NCBI GenBank assembly: GCA_937989875.1
Contig: CALKBO010000015.1
Coordinates: 1 to 64,000, forward strand
DNA from: an uncultured Collinsella sp.
GTDB lineage: Bacteria > Actinomycetota > Coriobacteriia > Coriobacteriales > Coriobacteriaceae
Reading direction: 5' to 3'
DNA: 64,000 nucleotides
The notes beneath the pieces were generated by a model. That model had not been told where the DNA came from. It was given only the letters and a program-made list of their open reading frames with translations, and did not search any database. Below, piece after piece: positions 26,636 to 35,159 of the stretch (positions are counted from its first letter, which is position 1; each line of letters starts with the position of its first letter). The position numbers and the translations under genes are program-made.

Positions 26636-27118
26636 TTAGCGCAGCAGCTCGGTGAGGTTGCGTTTAAAGCGGGCCCGGTCTTCGCTGGTAAATGCCGCCG
26701 GTCCGCGAGTGCGTCCCCCGGCGCGGCGTACCTTCTTTTCCTCGTGGCGAATAAACAACTGCATGTCGATGGTCGCTTTGTCGTAGACGCGCCCGCGCAC
26801 GCCGATGGCGGCGGCATCGCGCCCGAGCGCCATGCTCGCCAAGCCAATGTCCTGCGTCACGACTACGTCGCCCGCCTGCAGGCGTTCGACAATGGCAAAG
26901 TCGGCGCTGTCGGCGCCCACGCTCACATCGAGCGTCGTGACCCAAAAGCCGCGTCGCGCGTGCTCGGCATCGCGCGGGTCGTCGCGGCGAATGTGCCGTT
27001 CCAGGTTTTGCGTGCTGTTGCCGGCGATAACAACGGCGACGCCCGCCCGCCGCGCGCAGTCAATCGACTCGCGCGTGACCGGGCAGGCGTCGGCATCAAT
27101 AAAGAGCGTCCTTGGCAT
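26636..27118 (-). CDS. YaiI/YqxD family protein (UPF0178)
   Basis: A 160-aa member of UPF0178. The family N-terminus (FIDADACPV) with its paired Asp residues, VTQDIGLASMAL and the RGRVYDK block are present. The fold is PIN-like, which suggests a nuclease, but no function is established. Its start abuts the end of the DUF308 gene on the same strand (ATG directly follows the stop), so both are probably one transcript. Confidence 0.9.
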   Translation of the reverse strand: MPRTLFIDADACPVTRESIDCARRAGVAVVIAGNSTQNLERHIRRDDPRDAEHARRGFWVTTLDVSVGADSADFAIVERLQAGDVVVTQDIGLASMALGRDAAAIGVRGRVYDKATIDMQLFIRHEEKKVRRAGGRTRGPAAFTSEDRARFKRNLTELLR

Positions 27119-27721
27119 CTAGTGCACCAGTTTGCCAAACTGAATGGCGCGGACAATCAGCGTTACGCCAAACACCAGCAGTGCGGCGCCGCTAAAGATG
27201 ACGAGCATCTTGGCCGACCACAGCGGATAGATAAACACGAACATGCCGGCGATGATGGAGAGCGCGCCGCTCAGGATGGCGAGGGCACGGTTGGACGAAA
27301 GCTCGGACTCCAGAATGGACATGACACCTTCGACGATCCAGCCAAAGCCGGCCACGATAACCACCATCGTGGTGAGCGTCGCGGTCGAGAAGGCCTGGTT
27401 GCGCAGGATTATGACGCCGCCCAGGATAATGAGTAGGTTGGAGATGATGCTCGTCACGCGCCAGCCGGTGGGCAGCAGCGGCTCAAAAACAGCGGTAAAC
27501 AGCCTGATCGCGGCCGTGATCACAAAGTAGAAGCCCAAGACGGTCGTTAGGAAGACGAGGGACTTGGCGGGCGCAAACAGCAGTGCGATGCCGGCGACGA
27601 GCGCCAAGACGCCCGTGATGGCGTAAATCCAGCGCACGGCCTTGACGGCCTTGCCTGCCATGCTTTTCTCGTCAAATCCAAACTGGCTCGATTTTTGGTC
27701 ATCATTCTTAAAGATGCCCAT
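27119..27721 (-). CDS. HdeD/DUF308 family membrane protein
   Basis: A 200-aa protein with about six hydrophobic helices in three similar pairs, the pattern of the DUF308/HdeD family linked to acid resistance in enterobacteria. The function in this group is unknown. The N-terminal ~25 residues are hydrophilic. GGAGACATT precedes the ATG. It is the promoter-proximal gene of the pair with the YaiI-like gene. Confidence 0.87.
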   Translation of the reverse strand: MGIFKNDDQKSSQFGFDEKSMAGKAVKAVRWIYAITGVLALVAGIALLFAPAKSLVFLTTVLGFYFVITAAIRLFTAVFEPLLPTGWRVTSIISNLLIILGGVIILRNQAFSTATLTTMVVIVAGFGWIVEGVMSILESELSSNRALAILSGALSIIAGMFVFIYPLWSAKMLVIFSGAALLVFGVTLIVRAIQFGKLVH

Positions 27722-27957
27722 AATGTCTCCTTTCCGTGCGGCGTAAGCCTTGATCGTTACGACCAGTATCGCCTAAAGGCGCTGACGTATGGGTCGGGGA
27801 GGGTGAAACGTAACCCAAAGGCCCCGAATTGTTTCCGTTGTTCCCCATGTCGCGATTTTCTATTCAACAGGTGTAGAACATTGCAGCCCTGTTCGTATTT
27901 GCCTACGTTTTAGGTTAGATTTTCCTAAGGACAATTGGCTTGTATTGGGGGGTCCCT

Positions 27958-28629
27958 ATGAACGAAGCAGTTCCTGAGGCACCGTCGAGTGTCGAATCGA
28001 TGGCAAAGCAAGGTTGCGAAAAGCTCGGTCTGGAAGCGTTTGACGCGCTGGTCCGTCGCGCCCGTACGTGCCGCCGCTTTGACGAGTCCATGCGCGTGCC
28101 GCGCGAGTTTTTGCTCGAGCTGGCGGAACTGGCGCACCTGGCTCCCTGCGGCGCCAATGCTCAGCGTCTGCGTTTTCACGTGGTGAGCGGTGCCGAGGAT
28201 TGCGCGCGTGTATTTGACGAGCTCGCATGGGCCGGCGCGCTTAAGGACTGGCCGGGTCCTGCCGAGGGCGAGCGCCCGACCGGCTACATCGCGATTCTTG
28301 CCGAGCGCGCCGTTCCGGGCAAGCCCGCCGCTCCCATTACCGAGGTCGACACGGGCATTGCCGCGCAGACGATGATGCTCGCCGTCCGCAGCGCCACGCC
28401 CGAGGTGGCAGCCTGCATGTTCAAGGCCTTTACGCCCCACGCGATCGATGCCATGGGGCTCGATAACGACAAGTATGAGCTCAAGCTGATCATGGCGTTT
28501 GGCGTTCCGGCCGAGACGCAGGTGATCGATGCGATCGATTCCAACCCCGACGGCTCCATCAATTATTGGCGTGACGAGGCGCAGGTGCACCACGTACCTA
28601 AGCGTTCGCTCGCCGACGTGCTGGTGTAG
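27958..28629 (+). CDS. nitroreductase-family protein
   Basis: A 223-aa FMN-dependent nitroreductase-like protein. VRRARTCRRFDESMRVPREFLLELAELAHLAPCG at the N-terminus gives the phosphate-binding arginines and the flavin-contact region; IAAQTMMLAVRS is the dimer helix, and the C-terminal GVPAETQVID fits the family (often GxPxE). Substrate unknown. ATG 27958 has a G6 stretch 6 nt upstream. It is followed by palindrome B1. Confidence 0.83.
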   Translation: MNEAVPEAPSSVESMAKQGCEKLGLEAFDALVRRARTCRRFDESMRVPREFLLELAELAHLAPCGANAQRLRFHVVSGAEDCARVFDELAWAGALKDWPGPAEGERPTGYIAILAERAVPGKPAAPITEVDTGIAAQTMMLAVRSATPEVAACMFKAFTPHAIDAMGLDNDKYELKLIMAFGVPAETQVIDAIDSNPDGSINYWRDEAQVHHVPKRSLADVLV

Positions 28630-28660
28630 TTGAGCGTCATCGCGGCGTGATCAGACGGTA

Positions 28661-28696
28661 AACCACCACAAAGGTGCCTGTCCCCTTTGTGGTGGT
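28661..28696 (+). terminator. palindromic repeat family B, copy 1
   Basis: AACCACCACAAAGG and CCTTTGTGGTGGT arms with a GTGCCTGTCC centre. One of five copies (59513, 60469, 62050, 62455), each within 35 nt after a plus-strand stop. This copy lacks a T-run. Confidence 0.65.
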
Positions 28697-28711
28697 ACGA
28701 GGGGAGGGTGT

Positions 28712-29254
28712 GTGGCAGATCTGTATTTGGTGCGGCATGGGCAGACTGAGCTCAATGTGCAGAGCATTTTGCAGGGCTGGCACGATTCGCCGCTTACGGC
28801 GCGCGGGCGCGAGCAGGCGCTGACGGCGCGTACGGCGTTTGCGGCGCGTGGCGTGGCCTTTGATCATGTGTATTCCTCGCCGTTGGGCCGGGCGCGGCAT
28901 ACGGCCGAGCTTATCGTTGGCGAGGGCCGTTCCATAGAGCTGGTCGATGACCTGCGTGAGTGGCATTTTGGCTCGCTGGAGGGCACATCAAATCGCGAGA
29001 TGCCGCCGCAGCCCTGGGGCGATTATCCGGTGGCCTTTGGTGGCGAGTCGGAAAGTGAGCTTCAGTCGCGCATGGTCGCGGCGCTGTCCCGCATCATGGC
29101 CAGGCCGCAGCACGACTGCGTGCTGGCGGTTTCCCACGGCTCAGCCTGCCAGGAGTTTCTTGAGTATGTGACTGGCGAGGGAGAGCTACCCGACAACGGT
29201 GCCGTGCTTCATTTTGGCTATTGCGACGGGGCGTTTTCGCTCTTGGGTTGGTAA
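28712..29254 (+). CDS. histidine phosphatase family protein
   Basis: A 180-aa phosphoglycerate-mutase-like phosphatase. LYLVRHGQTELN holds the phospho-accepting His; the second RHG-family His is in VSHGSACQ; EWHFGSLEG supplies the acid. It starts with GTG after a GGGGAGGG ribosome site. Its paralogue follows 17 nt downstream, so the two are cotranscribed. Substrate unknown. Confidence 0.88.
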   Translation: MADLYLVRHGQTELNVQSILQGWHDSPLTARGREQALTARTAFAARGVAFDHVYSSPLGRARHTAELIVGEGRSIELVDDLREWHFGSLEGTSNREMPPQPWGDYPVAFGGESESELQSRMVAALSRIMARPQHDCVLAVSHGSACQEFLEYVTGEGELPDNGAVLHFGYCDGAFSLLGW

Positions 29255-29271
29255 CGAACGAAAGGACCCCT

Positions 29272-29907
29272 ATGAATAAAGATCTGTATCTGGTCCGTCA
29301 TGGACAGACGATATTCAACCTTAAGCGCATTATTCAGGGCTGGAGTGACTCGCCGCTTACGCAGTTGGGTTGCGACCAGGCGGCGCGCGCCGGCATGTTT
29401 TTACGTGCGCGCGGCATTGAGCCCGATCATGCCTACACCTCCACGCTTCATCGCACCGAGCAGACTATCGCCAACTTGTGGCCGGGCTTGGCATACGAGC
29501 GCCTGGACGGCCTGCGTGAGTGGTTCTTTGGTGACTTTGAGGCCGAGCGCGTGATGCTTATGCCCGAGCGCCCGTGGCGCGACTTCTATCGCCAGTTTGG
29601 CGGCGAGGGCCAGATGCAGGTGCGCGAGCGCATGGTGGCGACGTTGACCGATCTTATGCGTCGCCCGGACCACGAGTGCGTGCTCGCGGTGAGCCACGGC
29701 TCGGCCATCAAGGAGTTCATGGACCACGTGAAGGGTGCGGCGGCCGACGAGCGCGATCGCGTACCGGGCAACTGCTCGGTGCTGCATTTCGTGTTTGACG
29801 ACGAGGCCGGTACGTTTGAGCTGATTGAGATTTTTACGCAGGAGGATTACGCGCGCGAGCTGGGGCTTGAACCGCTTGTGGCTACTGCAGGTCCGCAGCG
29901 CGGATAA
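29272..29907 (+). CDS. histidine phosphatase family protein (paralogue)
   Basis: A 211-aa paralogue of the preceding gene with the same landmarks: LYLVRHGQTIFN, REWFFGDFE and VSHGSAIKEF. It has a longer C-terminal part. The pair looks like an old tandem duplication. GAAAGGA lies 7 nt before ATG 29272. A strong hairpin lies between this gene and the convergent DUF1015-like gene. Confidence 0.88.
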   Translation: MNKDLYLVRHGQTIFNLKRIIQGWSDSPLTQLGCDQAARAGMFLRARGIEPDHAYTSTLHRTEQTIANLWPGLAYERLDGLREWFFGDFEAERVMLMPERPWRDFYRQFGGEGQMQVRERMVATLTDLMRRPDHECVLAVSHGSAIKEFMDHVKGAAADERDRVPGNCSVLHFVFDDEAGTFELIEIFTQEDYARELGLEPLVATAGPQRG

Positions 29908-29954
29908 CGTGAGCGCGGCGGCACGGGTCGCCGGCATAACTTCTCGACGCAAAA

Positions 29955-29991
29955 GGGGCGGAGATGCATGTACCTGCTGCATCTCCGCCCC
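29955..29991. terminator. bidirectional terminator hairpin
   Basis: GGGGCGGAGATGCA and TGCATCTCCGCCCC pair around a 9-nt loop. Plus side is followed by TTGTTTGTT and minus side by TTTT, so it can serve both convergent genes. Confidence 0.8.
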
Positions 29992-30036
29992 TTGTTTGTT
30001 GAGCTGCCGATTTTTGTGCTGGGCGGTCTGGTCTTG

Positions 30037-30720
30037 CTAGAACCGCGCGACCTGGTGCGTGAGCAGACCTGTCGGAACCTGCGGTGCGGCGCCGCTGACC
30101 TGCGCAGCGGGGAAGAGCACGGCAACGGTAAAGTTGAACGGCTCCTTGCCGGTGTACGTTCCGGCGGAACGGGCCTCATCGGCCAGCAGCTGCGACGCCC
30201 CGGTCAGAGCGGCAGCGTAGGCAGGGTCGTCGGCCAGTGCCGGCTCCGGTGCTTGGTCGAGCATAGCGCGGATGGCCCCGACGGCGTCCTCGCGCTTGAC
30301 CTCCCACGCGCGGTGCGTAATGCCCGCGGGGTCGGTGACGGCGTAGAGCGACGCGCCCTCTTTGGCGGCGCCCAGGATGATATCCATGACGGGCGAGGCC
30401 TCGTAGGCGAGCGACACGGGGCGCGGCTGCACCTTGAGCTCGGCGATTGCGCGCGCGGCGGCGGCCACGTTGGCGCTGGCATCGCCCTTGTCGCCCGCAA
30501 GTACACTCGTCGGGCGGATCGCCACGACACCCGTCACGCGTCCCGGCTCGCCAGAGCATTCGTACACGTAATACGCCGCACCCGGGTCCTTGAGCATCAG
30601 GCCATCGGCAAGGGCTCCGCGCAGAGCATCGTTGCCGCTCAGGATGCTGCCCATTGCAGGCAGCGCCTCGAGCACGCGGTCCTGAGCTGGGCGGATGCAG
30701 GGAAACGGAAGTGCTTTCAT
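30037..30720 (-). CDS. short DUF1015-like protein
   Basis: A 227-aa protein that opens like DUF1015 proteins (ALPFPCIRPAQDRVLEALPAM) and has the YYVYE and GVVAIRP segments of that family, but it is only about half the usual ~400 aa and lacks the longer C-terminal part. Some DUF1015 proteins are free-serine kinases, and the gene is commonly found beside serA and serC, as here (same strand, 1.4 kb and 2.7 kb upstream). It is therefore either a shortened member or a divergent relative tied to serine metabolism. Assignment is by N-terminal similarity and context. Confidence 0.55.
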   Translation of the reverse strand: MKALPFPCIRPAQDRVLEALPAMGSILSGNDALRGALADGLMLKDPGAAYYVYECSGEPGRVTGVVAIRPTSVLAGDKGDASANVAAAARAIAELKVQPRPVSLAYEASPVMDIILGAAKEGASLYAVTDPAGITHRAWEVKREDAVGAIRAMLDQAPEPALADDPAYAAALTGASQLLADEARSAGTYTGKEPFNFTVAVLFPAAQVSGAAPQVPTGLLTHQVARF

Positions 30721-30759
30721 GGGCGGTCCTAACGCACGAGTCGGTTTGTTCGCGGCTTA

Positions 30760-31980
30760 TTATGCCCCAACTTGGCCGCTCGCGTCCCAGAGCACGTTAT
30801 CGGCGAGCGCGATTAGCACCTGCTGACAACGAACGATATCGGCATGGGGCACATATTCGTTGGGCTTGTGCGCGAGCGCGAGCGACCCGGGACCGTAGCT
30901 CATGCAATTGTGGTTACCTGTCTTGCCGGCAATGACGGCGGTGTCGGTGTAGCCGGTAAAGAAGCCGACGGTCGTGTCCGCGTCCGTCACGTCATCGGCG
31001 GCACGCCTGAGCGCTGCTAGAAGGGGAGAGTTCGGGTCGCGCTCGATGGCGGGGCGGTCGCCTGTCACGGTATAGCTTCCATGGCAACCGGGGACCGCGG
31101 CTTCGGCGACGGCGATGGCCTGCTCTACCATGCGCGTCGCGGCGGCTGTATCGGTCGGCGGGGTCAGGCGCATGTCGACCCAGACTTTGGCGCGGTCGGG
31201 TACGACGTAGGGGCGATATCCGCCCTCGATTTGGCCAAACGTGATGGTCGAAGGCCCCAGCTCATCGTGCGCGGGAAGCGCCGCAAACGCGCGACGGAGC
31301 GAACACACGACCTCGGCCATGGCGGCGACGGCATCCGCGCCCTTCCACGGTTGGCTCGCATGCGCCGTCACGCCAGCCATTTCAATCTCGAACCACGTGC
31401 GGCCCTTGTGTGCCACCTGGATTTGCCCGTCGGTGGGCTCGGTGTCCAGCACCCATTCGCGTGAGCCGACCCAGCCGGCATCGATAGCCGCCTCTGAGCC
31501 ACGCATAAAGTCTTCCTCGTCGACCGAGCAGATGAGTGAAAAGCCGCGGTGGGGCAGCTCGCCTTCTGCCGCCACGCGCTCGAGCGTATGGACCAGTGCG
31601 GCAATGGCGCAGGCCAGGCCACCCTTCATATCGCAGGCACCACGGCCGTAGAGTTTATCGTTGCGCACGATCGCTCCGAGCGGCGGAATGTCCGCGTCCC
31701 AGCCATCGCCCAAGGTGACGGTATCCATATGGCAGATGTAGACGAGCCGTGGCTCGTCGCTTTGGCCCGGCACGGTGACCATTAGATTGCGGCGTCCGGG
31801 GAGTACTTCGTGCTCTGCAATCTGCACAGCATCGAGTACCGGATAGCTCAGCTGCGCCAACCGTTCCTCAACCAACGCTTTGATATAGCGTTCAATCTCG
31901 CCCTCATACGCACCTGGGTCGGAACTGTCGATCCGCACGAGCCCCTGCGTAAGCCGCCAAGCAAAATCTGTATCAACCAT
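30760..31980 (-). CDS. M20-family deacylase/peptidase (ArgE/DapE-like)
   Basis: A 406-aa zinc hydrolase. Metal motifs: YICHMDTV, the bridging Asp in GRGACDMKGG, catalytic Glu-Glu in CSVDEEDF, and a late His in EYVPHADI. The dimerisation domain sits in the middle (AHKGRTWFEIEMAGVTAHAS). It belongs to the ArgE/DapE/succinyl-deacylase group; the exact substrate is open. ATG 31980 has GAGGTG 5 nt upstream. It lies on the same strand as the serine genes, behind the serA terminator. Confidence 0.87.
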   Translation of the reverse strand: MVDTDFAWRLTQGLVRIDSSDPGAYEGEIERYIKALVEERLAQLSYPVLDAVQIAEHEVLPGRRNLMVTVPGQSDEPRLVYICHMDTVTLGDGWDADIPPLGAIVRNDKLYGRGACDMKGGLACAIAALVHTLERVAAEGELPHRGFSLICSVDEEDFMRGSEAAIDAGWVGSREWVLDTEPTDGQIQVAHKGRTWFEIEMAGVTAHASQPWKGADAVAAMAEVVCSLRRAFAALPAHDELGPSTITFGQIEGGYRPYVVPDRAKVWVDMRLTPPTDTAAATRMVEQAIAVAEAAVPGCHGSYTVTGDRPAIERDPNSPLLAALRRAADDVTDADTTVGFFTGYTDTAVIAGKTGNHNCMSYGPGSLALAHKPNEYVPHADIVRCQQVLIALADNVLWDASGQVGA

Positions 31981-32063
31981 AGGCACCTCACAGATAGTTA
32001 GGTCAACATACAGATTGTATGCCAAGAAGCGGCTCGGTGCATTTAATGGAGGGCTCACAAAAA

Positions 32064-32095
32064 CGGGGACGCCTCTCGTGCGAAAGGCGCCCCCG
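32064..32095 (-). terminator. Rho-independent terminator of serA
   Basis: On the minus strand GGGGGCGCCT and AGGCGTCCCC pair around a short loop, then GTTTTT. It starts about 63 nt after the serA stop. Confidence 0.8.
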
Positions 32096-32157
32096 CGGGC
32101 ATTCAATGTCAGCGACGGGCAGGTCACATGGGGAACTGCCCGTCAGATCAGCCGGCG

Positions 32158-33321
32158 CTATTTGATCACGCGCACGCGATACATCGACGGAATCTGCTTG
32201 AGCGCCTCGATGGTGCTGCTGTCCAGGTGCTCGTCGGTGTCGAACATGGTGTAGGCGTTCTCGCCGGCGGACTCGTTGGTCATACGCTGCACGTTGGCGT
32301 TGTCCTTGGCAAGGATTGCCGTGATCTGGCCGATCATGTTGGGCACGTTGGCGTGCAGGCAGGCGATGCGGCTTGCGGCGCGCGCCTTGCCCATGCTGCA
32401 GGCGGGGTAGTTGACGCTGTGTGCGATGTTGCCGTTCTCCAGGTAATCCTTGAGCTCGCTGATGGCCATATCGGCGCAGTTGGCCTCGGCTTCGCCGGTG
32501 CCGGCGCCCGAGTGCGTGGTGATAAACGTATTGGGCATCTTGACGGTCTTGGGCGTGGCAAAGTCGCAGCTAAACCAGCTCAGCTTGCCCTCGCGCAGGG
32601 CGGCGTCGACGGCGTCCTCGTCAATGATGGTTTCGCGTGCGTAGTTGATGAGCACGGCGCCCGGGGCCAGCAGGTTAATCTGCTCGGTGCTGATCATGCC
32701 GATGGTGTCGGCCTTGCTGGGCACGTGTACGGTGAGGTAGTCGCAGCCGCGGCACAGGTCCTCGAGCGTGCCCACGCGCTGTACCTCGCGGCTCAGCACC
32801 CACGCGTGCTCGACGGAAATGAACGGGTCGTAGCCGTAGACATCCATGCCCAGGTCGACGCAGGCGTTGGCGACCTTGGAGCCTACGTTGCCCAGACCGA
32901 TGACGCCGATGCGCTTGCCCTTGAGCTCGCGGCCCACAAAGGCCTTCTTGGCCTTCTCGGCGTCGACCTGGATCTCGGGGTCGTCGGCGTTGTCGCGCAC
33001 CCAGTTCATCGATTGCACCACGCCACGGCTCGAGAGCACCAGCATGCCCAGGACGAGCTCCTTGACGGCGTTGCTGTTGGCGCCGGGGGAGTTAAAGACG
33101 ACGACGCCCTTCTTGGCGTACTCCTCGACGGGGATGTTGTTGACGCCCGCGCCGCAGCGGGCGATGGCGCGGATGCCCTCGGGCAGCTCGTAGCCGTGCA
33201 GGTCAGTCGAGCGCATCAGGATGGCGTCGGCCTCTTCGGCGGTGCTCACAAAATCGTAGCCCTCGCCAAACTCGACTTTGCCGTCTTTGGTAATGTCGTC
33301 GATGGTTTTAATCTTGCGCAT
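32158..33321 (-). CDS. serA: D-3-phosphoglycerate dehydrogenase SerA
   Basis: First step of serine synthesis, NAD-dependent oxidation of 3-phosphoglycerate. At 387 aa it is the short form: substrate domain, NAD domain with GLGNVGSKVA, catalytic Arg in NYARETI, Glu in the following strand, His in THSGAGTGEAE, and a C-terminal ACT domain (PNMIGQITAILAKDNANV). AAGGAG precedes the ATG. serC lies 68 nt upstream on the same strand, giving a serC-serA operon. Confidence 0.94.
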   Translation of the reverse strand: MRKIKTIDDITKDGKVEFGEGYDFVSTAEEADAILMRSTDLHGYELPEGIRAIARCGAGVNNIPVEEYAKKGVVVFNSPGANSNAVKELVLGMLVLSSRGVVQSMNWVRDNADDPEIQVDAEKAKKAFVGRELKGKRIGVIGLGNVGSKVANACVDLGMDVYGYDPFISVEHAWVLSREVQRVGTLEDLCRGCDYLTVHVPSKADTIGMISTEQINLLAPGAVLINYARETIIDEDAVDAALREGKLSWFSCDFATPKTVKMPNTFITTHSGAGTGEAEANCADMAISELKDYLENGNIAHSVNYPACSMGKARAASRIACLHANVPNMIGQITAILAKDNANVQRMTNESAGENAYTMFDTDEHLDSSTIEALKQIPSMYRVRVIK

Positions 33322-33389
33322 GAAAAACTCCTTAGCGGGTTTGTTAAAACAAGTGGTTTGAATTGGCTGGTCGGCCCGCGCGTTGCGGG

Positions 33390-34514
33390 CTAGTTAGATC
33401 GCGGACTCAAACTATGCTGCGCTTCGAAGTCCTTCATGTACGTGGCCAGTGCCTGCACGTCTTCCATGGTTACGGCGTTGTAGACGCTAGCGCGCATGCC
33501 GCCTACAAGACGATGGCCCTTGACGTTTTGAATCTGGTGCTCGGCCGCGCCTGCGACAAAGGCCGCGTCGAGCTCGGCGTCGCCGGTACGGAAGGTGACG
33601 TTGGCGATGGAGCGGCTGTCGGCCTGCGCGGTGCCATGGAACAGCTCGCTGTGCTCGAGCAGGTCATAGAGCAGGTTGGCCTTGGCACAGTTGCGCTCGG
33701 CCATGGCGGCAAGTCCGCCGGTCTCCTCGACCCAACGGAATACCTTGCCACACACGTAGATGCCAAAGGTGTTGGGCGTGTTGAGCATGGAATCCTTGGC
33801 GGCCTGGGTCTTAAGGTTCAGGTACTGCGGCGTCTGCTCAAAGGCGGGGCCATCCGCGATGAGGTCGTCGCGCACGATGATCACGGTCACGCCCGCGGCG
33901 CCGGCGTTTTTCTGCGCGCCGGCGTAGATGAGCCCGTAGCGTTCGACGTCGAGCAGCTGCGACAGAAAGCAGCTCGAGACATCGGCGACCAGCGGCACGT
34001 CGCCGCAATCGGGCAGCTCGTGGAACATGGTGCCAAAGATGGTGTTGTTCTGGCAGACGTAGACGTAGTCGAGCCCGTCGCCCGCGGCCTCGGCGGCAAT
34101 GCGCGCGTTGATGTCGGCCATGTCGGGGATGCGGTCGAAGTTGGTGTCCTCGGAGCTCGCGAGCAGCACGGCCTCGCCGTACTTGGCGGCCTCTTTGTAC
34201 GCCTTGTTGGCAAAGTTGCCGGTCACGACGTAGCCGGCGCGGCCGCGGCGCATGAGGTTCATCGGGATGCCCGCAAACTGCAGCGTGGCGCCGCCCTGTA
34301 AAAACAGGACACGGTAGTTGTCGGGGATGCTCAGCAGGCGGCGCAGGGTTGCCTCGGCGTCGTCGATGATCTGCTGGTACATGCTAGATCGATGGCTCAT
34401 CTCGAGCACGGACATGCCGCAACCGCGGTAGTCCATCATCTCGTCGGCGATCTCGGCGAGCACGCTTGTGGGCAGTGCGGCCGGGCCAGCTGAGAAGTTG
34501 TGCACACGTGCCAT
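33390..34514 (-). CDS. serC: phosphoserine aminotransferase SerC
   Basis: PLP enzyme converting 3-phosphohydroxypyruvate to phosphoserine. HNFSAGPAALP at the N-terminus is diagnostic; the PLP lysine is in YAGAQKNAG; GGATLQFAGIPMNL binds the cofactor phosphate. The final Arg-rich C-terminus completes the substrate site. Length 374 aa. GGGAGACTAG precedes the ATG. It leads the serC-serA operon. No serB-type phosphatase is adjacent; the histidine phosphatases nearby are unassigned. Confidence 0.95.
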   Translation of the reverse strand: MARVHNFSAGPAALPTSVLAEIADEMMDYRGCGMSVLEMSHRSSMYQQIIDDAEATLRRLLSIPDNYRVLFLQGGATLQFAGIPMNLMRRGRAGYVVTGNFANKAYKEAAKYGEAVLLASSEDTNFDRIPDMADINARIAAEAAGDGLDYVYVCQNNTIFGTMFHELPDCGDVPLVADVSSCFLSQLLDVERYGLIYAGAQKNAGAAGVTVIIVRDDLIADGPAFEQTPQYLNLKTQAAKDSMLNTPNTFGIYVCGKVFRWVEETGGLAAMAERNCAKANLLYDLLEHSELFHGTAQADSRSIANVTFRTGDAELDAAFVAGAAEHQIQNVKGHRLVGGMRASVYNAVTMEDVQALATYMKDFEAQHSLSPRSN

Positions 34515-34643
34515 CTTCTAGTCTCCCTCGTAGTCGTTTGAACGTTCGGGATACTTTAGCACAGTGGAGCGCCAGGCGCGACCGCATCACGGTAAAACTC
34601 GAGTGCGCCGCTATGATTTACAGGATGGTTACATAGGGGAGGG

Positions 34644-34817
34644 TTATCTCGAGGCTCGCATCCGATCCGCCTCGGCCTTCGCTTGTTTCCAGGGGCGCAC
34701 ACGACCGTTGGTGAGGTCGTCGTAACCATGGGCGATGGTACGTTGAATGTGATCTTCGCGTTCCTGAATGGCAGTTAGTGCGCGCGTCTGATCAGAAATA
34801 GGCTTTACGACAGGCAT
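34644..34817 (-). CDS. small antitoxin-like protein
   Basis: A 57-aa protein (begins MPVVKPISDQTRALT, ends in a basic Lys/Arg-rich helix). AAGGAG sits 6 nt before ATG 34817, which supports real translation. The start resembles Phd/YefM-type antitoxins, but no toxin gene lies next to it. It is the last gene before the BREX island; nothing else is seen between 34818 and the BREX leader except AT-rich promoter-like sequence. Confidence 0.5.
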   Translation of the reverse strand: MPVVKPISDQTRALTAIQEREDHIQRTIAHGYDDLTNGRVRPWKQAKAEADRMRASR

Positions 34818-35055
34818 ACGAAACTCCTTACATAGAAGCATATGTATAACTCTATGTTGAATATAGCGGAGGGTGGCGTTGGGCGTGTGCGTGCCTGCAT
34901 TCGTAAGTGCGGTTGTCTGGCAAGTGTGATTTGGGGCGACCTCGTTAAAGTTTCTAAGCTGCGAAAATGACCGTTAACCGGATTAAATTTTGTTGCTCAA
35001 CATTTGACACTCTGGGCGTGGTAACTTTTTTACCAACAGGTATGATTATTGTCAT

Positions 35056-35089
35056 GTGCGCCGCGCCTACCTGCCGGGTTGCGGCGCAC
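35056..35089 (+). other. hairpin in the BREX upstream region
   Basis: GTGCGCCGC and GCGGCGCAC form a perfect 9-bp stem with a 16-nt loop. There is no T-run, so attenuation, mRNA protection or protein binding are all possible. It is 36 nt before the alternative brxA start at 35125. Confidence 0.55.
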
Positions 35090-35149
35090 TTGTGACAGCC
35101 TTTGACACCCTTGGAGCGTGTACTGTGGATGTAACCACAAAAAGCGTTC

Positions 35150-35159
35150 GGGGGGGGGG
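35150..35159 (+). promoter_or_regulatory. G10 homopolymer at the brxA start (candidate phase switch)
   Basis: Ten consecutive G end in the GTG where the brxA frame opens. Upstream, GTG 35125 has GGAG 8 nt before it and reads through the tract, but at ten G it is out of frame with brxA. At nine G the two would join as MDVTTKSVRGG-VLTREQF. Confidence 0.6.

Noticed and set aside
32128..33393. 421-codon frame antisense to serA
   Set aside because: serA is unambiguous; the other strand shows only Val/Gly-rich shadow sequence.
34644..34817. toxin-antitoxin pair at the left edge of the BREX island
   Set aside because: Only an antitoxin-like small protein is present; no adjacent toxin frame with a ribosome site was found.
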